Below, one piece after another: positions 1-12,032 of a stretch of DNA of 64,000 nt (within the stretch, counting starts at the first letter, position 1; each line of letters starts with the position of its first letter). Source of the DNA: Gammaproteobacteria bacterium Ga0077536 (GTDB lineage: Bacteria; Pseudomonadota; Gammaproteobacteria; Ga0077536); NCBI GenBank assembly GCA_001464935.1, contig LNEL01000055.1, positions 19,056-83,055 of the forward strand. The letters run 5' to 3'. The notes under the pieces were generated by a model that saw only the letters and a program-made list of their open reading frames with translations, had not been told where the DNA came from and did not search any database. Position numbers and translations under genes: made by a program.

Positions 1-52
1 GCGTCCCCAGCAAACCAGCGATACGATCCGCTTCGAACTGCAGTGCTGCGGC

Positions 53-1057
53 CTATAGGCCCGCGAGCAACGCCTCGTCGTTGAGCGGCGCATCGCCGCC
101 CCACAGTTGCCCAATCCCTGCGATGCCGACGCACCCGGCGTCGATTGCGTGCCGCAGATCCGACGGGCCTAGGCCGCCCAGCGCATATACCGGCAGCGGT
201 GCCGCCGCCGCCAGTGTGGCCAGCCCGCGCCACCCCAGTGTCGCGGCGCCCGGATGCGTCGCTGTTGGCAGCACCGGCGACAGCAACGCGAGGTCGACGC
301 CCACACGCTGCGCCATCGCCAGTTCCCCGGCGTCATGGCAGGACGCGCTCAGCAGGTACTCGTGCGTCACCGGACGTGACGTGCACGCGCGCAGGCGGCG
401 CGCGTTCAGATGGACGCCGTCCGCGCCCAGCGCCACGCACAGCGCAGGCTCCGCATTCAGCAGCAGCTTTGCGCCGTGCTCGCGGCATGCCCGCAGCACG
501 CGCTGCGCGAGTGCTCGATAGTCCACCGCCGCCAGCGCTGGCGCGCGCAGCTGGACCAGGCGCGCGCCCCGCGCCAGACAGGCGTCGAGGCCGGCCAGGA
601 AACGGGCCTCATCGCGCGCGGGCTCCGGCGTGACGACATACACGCGCGGCAGGCGCGCGGCAGTCACGATCGGCAGATTGGCAGCCGGAAACGCATACGA
701 CCCGAGCGCGTCGGGCATCACCCAGCAAATACGCTGCCCTTCCCGCCCTTCAGCTTCGCCTTGCCAGGCGTCGACGACGAACACATCGAGCAGCACGCGT
801 CGCGTGGGGTAGTCGTGGGGGATCGTCAGCAGCGGCGTCGCGCGCGTGATCCCGATGCCGAGCTCTTCGCGCAGTTCGCGCGCGAGCCCCTGCACGCGGG
901 TCTCGTCGGCGTGCAGCTTGCCGCCCGGAAACTCCCACAGTCCGCCCTGCTCGACGTGGGTCGGACGATGACTGAGCAGAATGGCGCCGTCAGTGCGGCG
1001 GATGACGGCCGCCACCACGTGCAACCGGTCGGCGGACGATGCGGAAATGCCGGTCAT
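53..1057 (-). CDS. Nudix hydrolase fused to a ThiE-like domain (MutT-type 8-oxo-dGTP diphosphatase)
   Basis: A two-domain protein of about 334 residues. The N-terminal half has a complete Nudix box (G-x5-E-x7-REL-REELG) preceded by a LWEFPGGK segment, the MutT arrangement for hydrolysing oxidised dGTP. The C-terminal 190 residues read as a thiamine-phosphate-synthase-like TIM barrel (VQLRAP near its start, ALGGLG near its end). This fusion is a known family in gammaproteobacteria, where the ThiE-like part is not proven to make thiamine phosphate. I chose the ATG at 1057 because HVVAAVIRR follows it closely, as in MutT; a TTG 14 codons upstream is also open and neither has a clear ribosome site. 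It lies downstream of argJ and secA in the same direction, close to where mutT sits in related genomes. Confidence 0.85.
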   Translation of the reverse strand: MTGISASSADRLHVVAAVIRRTDGAILLSHRPTHVEQGGLWEFPGGKLHADETRVQGLARELREELGIGITRATPLLTIPHDYPTRRVLLDVFVVDAWQGEAEGREGQRICWVMPDALGSYAFPAANLPIVTAARLPRVYVVTPEPARDEARFLAGLDACLARGARLVQLRAPALAAVDYRALAQRVLRACREHGAKLLLNAEPALCVALGADGVHLNARRLRACTSRPVTHEYLLSASCHDAGELAMAQRVGVDLALLSPVLPTATHPGAATLGWRGLATLAAAAPLPVYALGGLGPSDLRHAIDAGCVGIAGIGQLWGGDAPLNDEALLAGL

Positions 1058-1195
1058 GCGGGCGCCGTGGCGCGTGCTGCCTAGTGCGCTGTCCCGCAAC
1101 GAGCCATCGCCATGACGCGGGCCTCACTCGTCCTCGCGCCTGGTCTGGCAGTGCGCGTCGAACGCGACTGTTCGTGGTTCACGTCGGAACCGCCA

Positions 1196-2419
1196 CTAGC
1201 TGCGGTACTCGGCGTTGATGCGCACGTAATCGAACGAGAAGTCACAGGTCAGCACGGTGGTCCGCGCAGGGCCAAAGCCGATCGCGATGGCAATCTCGTA
1301 TTCGGCGGTTTCCATCACGCGTGCGACCGCCGATTCGTCATAGCCCGGCACCGGCTCACCGGCGGCGACGATGGCTACTTCACCGATCGAGATGCTGATC
1401 TCCTCGATGCGCAAATCGGGCACGCCCGAACGGCCGACTGCGGCAAGAATCCGTCCCCAGTTCGGATCCGACGCGAACAGCGCCGTCTTCACCAACGGCG
1501 ATTCGGCAACCGCATAGGCGGCGCGCAGGCAATCTTCCTCGCTGCGTCCGCCACGCACGGTGACGGCGACGAGCTTCGTCGCGCCTTCACCGTCGCGCAC
1601 GATCGCGCGCGACAGCTCGACGAACACGTGCTCGACGCCCTGTGCGAACGTCGCCCAGTCCGGGTGCGAGGCATCGAGGCCGGGCCCACCGGCCTGCCCG
1701 GTCGCAATGAGCACACAGCTGTCGTTCGTGGACGTGTCGCCATCGATCGTGATGCGATTGAAACTGCGGTCGGCGATCTCACGGGTCAGTGCCTGCAGCG
1801 CCGCCGGCTCGACCTTCGCGTCGGTCGCGATGAACGCCAGCATCGTCGCCATGTTCGGCTTGATCATGCCCGCGCCCTTCGCAATGCCGGTCACGCGGTA
1901 GCGCCCGCTGGCGCAGGCTGTGGTGACGGACGCGACTTTTGACACCTTGTCGGTGGTCATGATGCCCTTGGCAGCAGCCTCCCAGCCGTCATCCGTGACG
2001 CCAGCGATCGCGCCCGGCATCGCGTCGACGAGCTTCGCGGCGGGCAGGCGTTGACCGATCACGCCGGTGGAGAACGGCAGCACGGCGGCCGCTTCGCAAC
2101 CGAGGCTGCGCGCGGCGGCGGCGCAGACATCGAGCGCATCGCGATGCCCCTGCACGCCCGTGCCGGCGTTCGCGTTGCCGGCATTGATCACCAGCAGGCG
2201 CGGCGTGGTGGTCGCGAGATGCTGACGCGAGACCTCGACCGGTGCGGCACAGAACACATTGCGCGTGAACACGGCCCCGACGGCGGCGCCCGGCGCGATT
2301 TCGATGACCACCGTGTCGACGCGCCCGGTCTTGCGGATCCCGGCGGCGACGGTGTTCAGGCGCACACCGGCGATGGACAGTGGAGTGGACGACACTTCGA
2401 ACAGGTTGCTGACGGTCAT
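1196..2419 (-). CDS. argJ: Bifunctional glutamate N-acetyltransferase / amino-acid acetyltransferase
   Basis: ArgJ moves acetyl groups from N-acetylornithine to glutamate and, in bifunctional forms, also uses acetyl-CoA, feeding arginine biosynthesis in the cytoplasm. The 407-residue length is typical. The self-cleavage site is visible as KGAGMIKPNMATML, with Thr192 as the expected nucleophile that starts the beta chain. GNANAGTG (81-88) and STGVIG (117-122) form the oxyanion-hole region, and DGDTSTND is also present. Start is ATG, 28 bp after the secA stop, so it is probably cotranscribed with secA. Whether it is mono- or bifunctional cannot be decided from sequence by eye. Confidence 0.95.
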   Translation of the reverse strand: MTVSNLFEVSSTPLSIAGVRLNTVAAGIRKTGRVDTVVIEIAPGAAVGAVFTRNVFCAAPVEVSRQHLATTTPRLLVINAGNANAGTGVQGHRDALDVCAAAARSLGCEAAAVLPFSTGVIGQRLPAAKLVDAMPGAIAGVTDDGWEAAAKGIMTTDKVSKVASVTTACASGRYRVTGIAKGAGMIKPNMATMLAFIATDAKVEPAALQALTREIADRSFNRITIDGDTSTNDSCVLIATGQAGGPGLDASHPDWATFAQGVEHVFVELSRAIVRDGEGATKLVAVTVRGGRSEEDCLRAAYAVAESPLVKTALFASDPNWGRILAAVGRSGVPDLRIEEISISIGEVAIVAAGEPVPGYDESAVARVMETAEYEIAIAIGFGPARTTVLTCDFSFDYVRINAEYRS

Positions 2420-2447
2420 CGTGCAGGATTCCGGACTTGCTCGCTCC

Positions 2448-5174
<2,727 letters not shown>

Positions 5175-5186
5175 ACGATCCTCGGG

Positions 5187-5223
5187 AAAAGCCGGCCCGA
5201 TGGGCGCTTTTACGCCGGCTTTT
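5187..5223 (-). promoter_or_regulatory. Stem-loop in the secA leader, attenuator-like
   Basis: AAAAGCCGGC and GCCGGCTTTT form a perfect 10-bp inverted repeat around a 17-nt loop. On the secA strand the right arm ends in TTTT only a few bases before the secA ribosome-binding site, so it resembles an intrinsic terminator inside the leader. It is symmetric, so it could also act on transcripts running towards dciA. The hairpin is seen directly; its regulatory role is inference. Confidence 0.4.
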
Positions 5224-5322
5224 GGCAAAATCTTGGAACAACCGTTAGTGTACCAGACCGAACCGGCCCGCCGCCGCTGCCCACCCGCACCGGTAGCGGC
5301 GCCCACGCTCCCGACGAGACCC

Positions 5323-5634
5323 ATGAAAAGACCCACCCGAATTGGCAGCATCGTGGCCGGCGACCCGACGCTCAGCGCCATTATCCGGCGCGCACGTGAA
5401 TTCCAGGCGCTGGAGGAGCTCGTCAGAAGCTGGCTGCCGCCGGCTTTGGCGCCCCACGTGGGCGTTGCCAACCTCCGTGACGACACCCTGGTGCTGACGG
5501 TCAAATCGGCAGTGTGGGCAACGCGGCTGCGCTATGAATGCCCGGCGATACTGGACGCTGCACGTCGCTGCGAGGCGACGCGAAGTGTGAAGGACGTGAA
5601 AATCAGGATGCTCGTGGACGGCAACGCCGTCTGA
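5323..5634 (+). CDS. dciA: DUF721 protein, DciA-type helicase loader
   Basis: A 103-residue protein beginning [13 protein letters not shown] and continuing [14 protein letters not shown], the pattern of the DUF721 family. DciA is the ancestral bacterial operator that loads replicative helicase DnaB in species without DnaC. In pseudomonads and related bacteria the gene sits between lpxC and secA, exactly as here, which supports the symbol. It is the only plus-strand gene in the first 26 kb. The open frame extends far upstream over secA, but family length and N-terminus favour the ATG at 5323. The longer C-terminal extension of some DciA proteins is absent. Confidence 0.8.
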   Translation: MKRPTRIGSIVAGDPTLSAIIRRAREFQALEELVRSWLPPALAPHVGVANLRDDTLVLTVKSAVWATRLRYECPAILDAARRCEATRSVKDVKIRMLVDGNAV

Positions 5635-5638
5635 GCGT

Positions 5639-5657
5639 GCCCGCGCAGCGCGCGGGC
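5639..5657. terminator. Hairpin between convergent dciA and lpxC
   Basis: GCCCGCGC-AGC-GCGCGGGC is a perfect 8-bp stem with a 3-nt loop in the 33-bp gap between the converging dciA and lpxC stop codons. There is no T tract on either strand, so it is only a candidate bidirectional terminator, chosen mainly for its position. Confidence 0.4.
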
Positions 5658-5667
5658 CGGCGAGGCA

Positions 5668-6579
5668 TCAGCCGACTGGCATCGGCTGCATGAACGAGAT
5701 GGGCGCTTCTTCTTCCTTGCCGAAACTCACCAGTTCCCAGGCCGAACGGGTTGCCAGCAACTTGCGCAGGAGCTGGTTGTTGAGCTCGTGACCGGATTTG
5801 TGCCCGTGGAAGGCGCCGATGAGGCTGTGCCCGAGAAGGTAGAGATCGCCGATCGCATCGAGGATCTTGTGCTTCACGAACTCGTCCTCGTAGCGCAGGC
5901 CGTCTTCGTTGAGCACCCGGTAATCGTCGACGACCACCGCGTTGTCGAGACTGCCGCCCAGGGCGAGGTTGCGCCCGCGCAGCCACTCGACTTCACGCAT
6001 GAAGCCGAAGGTTCGCGCCCGGCTGACTTCCTTGACGAAGGAGGTCGTCGAGAAGTCGATCTCGGCGTGCTTGCTGCTCTGCTGGAAGAATGGATGGTCG
6101 AACTCGATCGCGAAAGACACCTTGAAGCCGGAAAACGGCTCGAAGCGCGCCCATTTGTCGCCATCGTTGACCGAAATGGACTTCTTGATGCGGATGAACC
6201 GCTTCGGAGCGCTCTGCTCCTGGAAGCCCGCGGACTGGATCAGGAATACGAAGGGCCCGGCGCTGCCGTCCATGATCGGGACCTCGGCAGCGCTCAAATC
6301 GACATAGGCATTGTCGATGCCGAGGCCGGCGAAGGCTGACAGCAGATGCTCGACGGTGGAAATGCGGACACCGTCGCGCATCAGGCTGGTCGACAGGCTC
6401 GTATCGCCGACGTTCTCGGCGAGCGCAGGGATTTCCACCACGGGATCGAGGTCCACGCGCCGGAACACGATGCCCCTGTCCGGTGGCGCAGGACGGAACG
6501 TCACCAGGACTTTCTTGCCCGTGTGCAGTCCCACCCCGGTCGCGCGGATGACGTTTTTTAATGTGCGTTGATTCAACAT
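5668..6579 (-). CDS. lpxC: UDP-3-O-acyl-N-acetylglucosamine deacetylase
   Basis: LpxC removes the acetyl group from UDP-3-O-acyl-GlcNAc, the committed step of lipid A synthesis, so the organism is predicted to make lipopolysaccharide. The 303-residue length is typical. The zinc and catalytic residues are present: His78 in [10 protein letters not shown], His237 and Asp241 in [10 protein letters not shown], and His264 in GHKSGHELN. The frame stays open for 27 codons upstream, but [11 protein letters not shown] is the family N-terminus and a GGGG ribosome-site element precedes it. It is the last gene of the dcw cluster and follows ftsZ after about 150 bp, which leaves room for its own promoter. 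Confidence 0.97.
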   Translation of the reverse strand: MLNQRTLKNVIRATGVGLHTGKKVLVTFRPAPPDRGIVFRRVDLDPVVEIPALAENVGDTSLSTSLMRDGVRISTVEHLLSAFAGLGIDNAYVDLSAAEVPIMDGSAGPFVFLIQSAGFQEQSAPKRFIRIKKSISVNDGDKWARFEPFSGFKVSFAIEFDHPFFQQSSKHAEIDFSTTSFVKEVSRARTFGFMREVEWLRGRNLALGGSLDNAVVVDDYRVLNEDGLRYEDEFVKHKILDAIGDLYLLGHSLIGAFHGHKSGHELNNQLLRKLLATRSAWELVSFGKEEEAPISFMQPMPVG

Positions 6580-6620
6580 TCGATCCCCGCTTCCCCCTAA
6601 GCAAGGCACAGGCCGGGGGC

Positions 6621-6649
6621 ATGATAACACACGATTTTCGCTCCGCGAA
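6621..6649 (-). promoter_or_regulatory. Candidate lpxC promoter
   Basis: On the minus strand TATCAT (plus positions 6621-6626) lies 17 bases downstream of a weak TTCGCG element (6644-6649). The predicted start would give a leader of about 35 nt before lpxC. The spacing fits sigma70 but the -35 match is poor. A 6-bp palindrome TTTCGC/GCGAAA (6636-6650) overlaps it. Confidence 0.3.
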
Positions 6650-6731
6650 ACGCTTCCCAATCAGCCATTTACGGCCTATTTCTTTGCGTGATTATGCTGT
6701 CCCTCCATGAACGCACACTTAATCGCCCGGC

Positions 6732-7910
6732 TCAGTCTGCCTGACGGCGCAGGAACGCCGGAATGTCGAGCACTTCCGGTTTCGGCATCGCGACATGGTC
6801 ATACAGATCCGCCCGGTTGCGAATCACGGTCGGCCGATCGAGCCTGTTGTAGTCGACTTCCTTCGGTTCCTGCGGCTTCGCCGTCTGCGCCGGCGCCGCT
6901 TCACGTTCGGGCTCGCGCGCCTTCGTGTCACGATCCTCTTTCGAGGCCTTCACTTCGCCGCCGATGCCGGTCGCCACGACCGTCACCCGCACTTCGCCTT
7001 CCATGGTCGGATCGATCACGGTGCCGACGACGACCGTCGCGTTGTCCGAAGCAAAAGACTTCACGGTATTGCCGACTTCCTCGAATTCACCCATCGTCAT
7101 GTCCATGCCGGAGGTGATGTTGACGAGGATGCCCTTGGCGCCGGCGAGGTTCACGTCTTCGAGCAGCGGGCTCGAGATCGCGGCTTCTGCCGCTTCCTTC
7201 GCGCGTGCCGTGCCGCGGCTGCGGCCCGTGCCCATCATGGCCATGCCCATTTCCTGCATCACGGTGCGCACGTCTGCGAAGTCGACGTTGATCAGCCCCG
7301 GGCAGGTGATCAGTTCAGCAATGCCCTGCACTGCGCCCAAAAGCACGTCATTGGCCGCCTTGAACGCATTGAGCAGCGTGATGTCGCGGCCCAGCACGGT
7401 CAGCAGTTTCTCGTTGGGTATCGTTATCAGCGAATCGACGTACTGGCTGAGTTCCGCGATGCCGTGATTCGCGATTTCGAGGCGCTTGCGTCCTTCGAAC
7501 GGAAACGGCTTGGTGACCACCGCGACCGTCAGAATGCCCATCTCTTTGGCAATCTGCGCGACGACCGGCGCCGCGCCAGTGCCCGTCCCCCCGCCCATGC
7601 CGGCAGTGATGAAGACCATGTCGGAGCCTTCGAGCACGTCGCTGATCCGGTCGCGATCTTCGAGCGCGGCCTGCCGGCCGATCTCGGGATTCGCACCGGC
7701 GCCGAGCCCCTTGGTGATGTCGCCACCGAGTTGCAGCACCGTCTTGACCGAGGAGGTCTTCAGCGCCTGCGCATCGGTATTGGCGCAGACGAATTCGACG
7801 CCGTCGATCTGCGCGCTCAGCATGTGCTGAACTGCGTTGCCGCCGCCGCCACCGACACCGATCACCTTGATTACAGCACTCTGGCTGTACGCATCCATCA
7901 GTTCAAACAT
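6732..7910 (-). CDS. ftsZ: Cell division protein FtsZ
   Basis: FtsZ is the tubulin-like GTPase that polymerises into the division ring. The GTP-binding tubulin signature GGGTGTG is at residues 106-112, and the glycine-rich nucleotide loop [14 protein letters not shown] is near the N-terminus. The conserved tail that binds FtsA and ZipA is intact as [11 protein letters not shown] at the very end, after a short charged linker containing [14 protein letters not shown]. Length is 392. GGAGG sits about eight bases before the ATG. A 138-bp gap separates it from ftsA, and I see no gene in that gap. Confidence 0.99.
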   Translation of the reverse strand: MFELMDAYSQSAVIKVIGVGGGGGNAVQHMLSAQIDGVEFVCANTDAQALKTSSVKTVLQLGGDITKGLGAGANPEIGRQAALEDRDRISDVLEGSDMVFITAGMGGGTGTGAAPVVAQIAKEMGILTVAVVTKPFPFEGRKRLEIANHGIAELSQYVDSLITIPNEKLLTVLGRDITLLNAFKAANDVLLGAVQGIAELITCPGLINVDFADVRTVMQEMGMAMMGTGRSRGTARAKEAAEAAISSPLLEDVNLAGAKGILVNITSGMDMTMGEFEEVGNTVKSFASDNATVVVGTVIDPTMEGEVRVTVVATGIGGEVKASKEDRDTKAREPEREAAPAQTAKPQEPKEVDYNRLDRPTVIRNRADLYDHVAMPKPEVLDIPAFLRRQAD

Positions 7911-8048
7911 ATCCTGCCCTCCGCTCGAGCCTCTCGTCGCCCGCCTCCGACGCCGAGATCGCCATTTGGGTTAAGTTACCAGCGCGTAGATTTCGTCACA
8001 TCGTTCATGAGTTCAGTCGTTCCAGTTCTTTGTCGGGCAAAGGGCCCG

Positions 8049-9284
8049 TCAGAAATTTCCCTGGAACCAGTGCTTCATCCGTTCCCACAGATTCACCGTC
8101 GACTCCAGTCTGCTGCCTCTGCTGACCGGCGCCCGGATCGCCTGATTGCCGAACAACAGCAAGCCGACGCCCGTGGCGTAAATCGGATTGCGGACGACAT
8201 CGATGAGACCGGATACATACTGGGGCGTGCCTAGCCTGACGGGCATGTTGAATACTTCTTCGGCCAGTTCGATCGCCCCTTCCATCTTCGCACCACCGCC
8301 GGTCAGCACCATGCCGGCCGCGATCATGCTCTCGAACCCACTGCGCTTGAGTTCAGCCTGCACCAGGCTGAACAGTTCCTCGTATCGGGGTTCGACTACT
8401 TCCGCCAACGTCTGACGCTCGAGCCGTCGCGGAGGACGATCGCCGACACTTGGCACTTCGATCGTCTCGTTCGGGTTCGCGAGCTGCGTCAGCGCGCAAG
8501 CATATTTTATTTTGAGGTCCTCGGCGTGGTGCGTCGGCGTCCGCAGCGCGACCGCGATGTCATTGGTGACCTGATCACCGGCGATCGGAATCACCGCCGA
8601 ATGATGAATTGCACCATGAGTGAACACCGCGATGTCCGTGGTCCCCCCGCCGATGTCGCACAGACATACGCCGAGTTCCTTCTCGTCCTCGGCCAGCACC
8701 GCGTAGGACGAGGCCAGCTGCTGCAGGATGATGTCGTCGACGTCGAGTCCGCAGCGCTTGACGCATTTTACAATGTTCTGCGCCGCGCTGACCGCCCCCG
8801 TCACCATGTGCACGCGCGCTTCGAGGCGTACGCCCGACATGCCGATCGGTTCCCGTATGCCTTCCTGGCCGTCGATGATGAATTCCTGCGGCAGGATGTG
8901 CAGAATCTTCTGGTCGGCGGGTATCGCCACGGCCCGCGCCGCGTCGATCACGCGTTCGACGTCACCCGCCGAGACCTCCTGGTCCTTGATGGCCACGATG
9001 CCATGGGAGTTCAGGCTCCGGATGTGGCCGCCGGCGATGCCGGCATAGACCGACTGGATCTGGCAGCCGGCCATCAGCTCGGCTTCCTCGACCGCGCGCT
9101 GAATCGACTGCACGGTCGACTCGATATTCACCACCACGCCCTTTTTCAGGCCGCGCGACGGATGCGAGCCCAGGCCCACCACTTCGATGGTGCCATCCGG
9201 CAACACTTCGCCGACGATCGCCACGACCTTGGACGTGCCGATGTCCAGCCCGACTATCAGATTCTTGTCTTGTTTTCTGACCAT
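8049..9284 (-). CDS. ftsA: Cell division protein FtsA
   Basis: FtsA is the actin-fold ATPase that tethers FtsZ to the inner membrane and recruits later divisome proteins. The 411-residue protein starts KNLIVGLDIGTSKVVAIVGE (phosphate-1 loop) and contains CLCDIGGGTTDIAVF and LTGGGAKMEG, the actin-family ATP-binding motifs. The C-terminal NLWERMKHWFQGNF is the amphipathic membrane-targeting helix. A GTG 21 codons upstream overlaps ftsQ; the ATG at 9284 fits the family N-terminus better. It lies between ftsQ and ftsZ as usual. Confidence 0.98.
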   Translation of the reverse strand: MVRKQDKNLIVGLDIGTSKVVAIVGEVLPDGTIEVVGLGSHPSRGLKKGVVVNIESTVQSIQRAVEEAELMAGCQIQSVYAGIAGGHIRSLNSHGIVAIKDQEVSAGDVERVIDAARAVAIPADQKILHILPQEFIIDGQEGIREPIGMSGVRLEARVHMVTGAVSAAQNIVKCVKRCGLDVDDIILQQLASSYAVLAEDEKELGVCLCDIGGGTTDIAVFTHGAIHHSAVIPIAGDQVTNDIAVALRTPTHHAEDLKIKYACALTQLANPNETIEVPSVGDRPPRRLERQTLAEVVEPRYEELFSLVQAELKRSGFESMIAAGMVLTGGGAKMEGAIELAEEVFNMPVRLGTPQYVSGLIDVVRNPIYATGVGLLLFGNQAIRAPVSRGSRLESTVNLWERMKHWFQGNF

Positions 9285-9324
9285 ACCTGTTCGCTCAACC
9301 TCGCTCCGCCGCTGCGGGCCTGCC

Positions 9325-10113
9325 TCATTGATTGCCGCCGCTGGCACCGCCCGCGGCGGTGACCTGCCGCTCGCGGATCGAAAAACCGTTCGTATATCTG
9401 AGATCTATCACCGCGATGCGCCCCCAGTTCTCGCGCAGCACCTGCTGGTAGGCGGCGACGAAACGCTCGAGGCGATCCGCCGCCGCGCGCCGCCCGAGCA
9501 CGACGGTGGCGCCGTCGGCCAGACGCAGCGTCTGTGCGCGCCGCTCCGACAGACTGACGGCCGCCACGTCGAGGCCGAGCGGGGCGAGCCGCGCCTGCGC
9601 ATGCCGATAGGCTTCGAGCGTGTCCATCTCTGAGCCGACCGGGCCGTCGAGCCGAATGAGACCCGGCGGGAAACTTGCCTTGCTCGGCACGAAGATGTCC
9701 GCCTTGTCGTTCAGCAACGCGCTCTCGCCCCAATAGGCCACCGGTTGCTGTTCGACGATGCTCACATGCAGCGTGTCCGGCCACAGGCGCTGGACGGTGG
9801 CTTCGCGCACCCAGGGCTCCTGCAGGATCGTCTCGCGCACATGCTGCACGTCGACATGAAAGAAGCCGCCGCGGACCGCGCCGGACACCGCTTTGCGGAT
9901 GTTCGCCGGCGCGAGATACCGGAAGTCGCCGTCGACCGTCACCTTGCGGATGGGAAACGCGGTCGGGTCGCGCAGTTCACCCGCGACCGTCACCAGCGCA
10001 GCGAGCAGCGCCACGGCGAACAGCGAGAACACCCAGGCCAGCGGGCGACGTGGTGTCGTGTCCTCCTGCTGCCGGGGTGCCGCCTGCGGCCGGATGCGCT
10101 CGTTCAGAATCAT
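9325..10113 (-). CDS. ftsQ: Cell division protein FtsQ
   Basis: FtsQ is a bitopic inner-membrane divisome protein that links early and late division proteins through FtsL and FtsB. The 262-residue protein has a short cytoplasmic N-terminus, one membrane segment (WVFSLFAVALLAALVTVA) and a POTRA domain starting FPIRKVTVDGDFRYL. WVREATVQRLWPDTLHV is a recognisable family stretch. The ATG overlaps the ddlB stop by 4 bp (ATGA), suggesting coupled translation. The frame is open upstream over ddlB, but that part is a shadow. Confidence 0.95.
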   Translation of the reverse strand: MILNERIRPQAAPRQQEDTTPRRPLAWVFSLFAVALLAALVTVAGELRDPTAFPIRKVTVDGDFRYLAPANIRKAVSGAVRGGFFHVDVQHVRETILQEPWVREATVQRLWPDTLHVSIVEQQPVAYWGESALLNDKADIFVPSKASFPPGLIRLDGPVGSEMDTLEAYRHAQARLAPLGLDVAAVSLSERRAQTLRLADGATVVLGRRAAADRLERFVAAYQQVLRENWGRIAVIDLRYTNGFSIRERQVTAAGGASGGNQ

Positions 10114-11066
10114 GTGCGCGCCCCGAACGACGACTGCAGAATGCGCAGCACCAGGTGCTCGAACGACCAGCCATGCTGCGCCGCTGCCATCGGCACCAGC
10201 GAGTGGTCGGTCATGCCCGGCACCGAATTCAGTTCGATGAGCCACGGCTGGCCGCTGGCGTCGAACATGAAGTCGACACGTCCCCAGCCGCGCGCGCCGA
10301 GCGCGGCGAATGCGCGCAGGCCGAGCGCAGCGGCCGACTGCTCGGCCGCAGCGGGCAGGCCGCACGGGCAGAGGTAGCGCGTGGAGTCGGACGAGTACTT
10401 CGCCTCGTAGTCGTAGAACTGGCGCGGCGTCTCGAGTTTGATCATCGGCAATGCAATGCCATCGACGATCGACAGCGTGTACTCGCCGCCGGTGATCCAG
10501 CGCTCGATCAGGATCTGTGCATCGTGCCGGCGTGCGAGCTCGATCGCCGGGCCGAGTTCAGCCGCCTGCTCGACCTTGGAGACCCCGATGCTGGACCCCT
10601 CGCGCGAGGGCTTCACGACCAGTGGCAGGCCGATTTCGCCGATGATCCGCGCGTCGTCGACCGGGTCGGCTTCATCGAGCACGATGAAATCCGGCGTCGG
10701 CAGCCCAAGGCTGCGCCAGATCCACTTGCTCCTGATCTTGTCCATCGACAGCGCGCACCCGAGCACGCCGCTGCCGGTGTAGGGCATCCCGGCGATCTCG
10801 AGCGCGCCCTGCACCTGGCCGTCTTCGCCGCCGCGCCCGTGCAACGCAATGAAGACGCGGTCAGGGCGACGGACGGCGAGGTCGGCCATCAGGTCGTCCT
10901 GCCAGTCGATGCCCCAGGCGTCGACGCCGGCGCGCTGCAGCGCCGCCAGCACCGCCTGACCGCTGCGCAGCGACACCGCGCGTTCGGCCGAGCGTCCGCC
11001 CATCAGCACGGCCACGCGCCCGACCGCAGCGGCGAGCCCGTCATCGTTGACCACCGGGGCGCTCAT
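10110..11066 (-). CDS. ddlB: D-alanine--D-alanine ligase
   Basis: Ddl joins two D-alanines with ATP to give the dipeptide added by MurF. The 318-residue protein has the N-terminal motif VLMGGRSAERAVSLRSG, the ATP-grasp lysine region PLVVKPSREGSSIGV, and the C-terminal metal and substrate motif FMFDASGQPWLIELNSVPGM (Asn of ELNSVPG). It sits between murB and ftsQ, its standard dcw place, with 4-bp ATGA overlaps at both ends. Confidence 0.97.
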   Translation of the reverse strand: MSAPVVNDDGLAAAVGRVAVLMGGRSAERAVSLRSGQAVLAALQRAGVDAWGIDWQDDLMADLAVRRPDRVFIALHGRGGEDGQVQGALEIAGMPYTGSGVLGCALSMDKIRSKWIWRSLGLPTPDFIVLDEADPVDDARIIGEIGLPLVVKPSREGSSIGVSKVEQAAELGPAIELARRHDAQILIERWITGGEYTLSIVDGIALPMIKLETPRQFYDYEAKYSSDSTRYLCPCGLPAAAEQSAAALGLRAFAALGARGWGRVDFMFDASGQPWLIELNSVPGMTDHSLVPMAAAQHGWSFEHLVLRILQSSFGART

Positions 11067-12028
11067 GACGCGGGCTCCGGGATCGGGTCGCCGACGATCC
11101 GCACTTCATGTTCGAGCCGCAATCCCGATGTCTCGAGCACGCGGGCGCGCACGTCTTCCATCAGGCCTTCGATGTCCGCGGCGCTGGCGGTGCCGTCATT
11201 GATGATGAAGTTCGCGTGCTTCGGCGACACGTAGGCGCCGCCGCGGCGCGCACCCTTCATGCCCGCCGCCTCGACCAGGCGGCCGGCGAAATTGCCGGGC
11301 GGATTCTTGAACACCGAGCCGCAGCTCGGCAGCCCGAGCGGCTGGGTTTCGCTGCGCAGGTTCAACAGCGCGCGAATGCGACCCGCGGCTACGCCGTCCT
11401 CGCCGTCCTTGAAGCGCAGCTCGCCGCCGACGAACCACTCCTCGGCCGGCCTGTCGACGTGCCGATACGACCAGGTGTACTCGCCCGCCTCGCGCCGCCG
11501 CAGCGTACCGCTGCGATCGATGGTTTCGACGGCCACCACCAGCGGCCAGATCTCATGCCCGAAAGCCCCCGCGTTCATCGCCAGCGCGCCGCCTATCGTG
11601 CCCGGAATGCCGGCGAGGAATTCGCCCCCGGTGAAGCCGGCTTTCGCCGCGACCTTCGCCGCCTTCGCGCAGGCCGTGCCCGCGCCTGCGCGCAGGGTAT
11701 TGCGATCGACCCAGCTCAGCTGCGCCAGACCGCGGCCGGTCAGGATCACGGTGCCGCGCAGGCCGCCGTCGCGCACGAGCAGGTTGCTGCCGAGGCCTAT
11801 CCACGTCAAAGGTTCGCCCGGCGGCAACGCGCGCATGAAGACCTGGAGATCCTCGATATCGTCGGGTTCGAAAAAGCGGTCGGCGGTGCCGCCGGCGCGC
11901 CAGCTGCAATGCTGGCTCATCGGCTCGAACACCCGGCGACGGCCGCGCACCGCAAGGGCGCCGAACCAGCCCGCCGCTTCGCTCTGCACTGCCGTCATGT
12001 CGTCCTTGCGCACTGGCGTTGACCTCAT
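11063..12028 (-). CDS. murB: UDP-N-acetylenolpyruvoylglucosamine reductase
   Basis: MurB is the FAD- and NADPH-dependent enzyme that reduces UDP-GlcNAc-enolpyruvate to UDP-MurNAc, the second committed step of peptidoglycan synthesis. The FAD-binding stretch is WIGLGSNLLVRDGG, followed by GIPGTIGGALAMNAGAFG. The proton-donor serine lies in SCGSVFKNPPG, and the C-terminal half includes GRLVEAAGMKG. Two starts are plausible: ATG at 12028, used here, and ATG at 11998, which has AAGGA just upstream. The murC stop is 4 bp before the first. Confidence 0.96.
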   Translation of the reverse strand: MRSTPVRKDDMTAVQSEAAGWFGALAVRGRRRVFEPMSQHCSWRAGGTADRFFEPDDIEDLQVFMRALPPGEPLTWIGLGSNLLVRDGGLRGTVILTGRGLAQLSWVDRNTLRAGAGTACAKAAKVAAKAGFTGGEFLAGIPGTIGGALAMNAGAFGHEIWPLVVAVETIDRSGTLRRREAGEYTWSYRHVDRPAEEWFVGGELRFKDGEDGVAAGRIRALLNLRSETQPLGLPSCGSVFKNPPGNFAGRLVEAAGMKGARRGGAYVSPKHANFIINDGTASAADIEGLMEDVRARVLETSGLRLEHEVRIVGDPIPEPAS

Positions 12029-12032
12029 TGCG

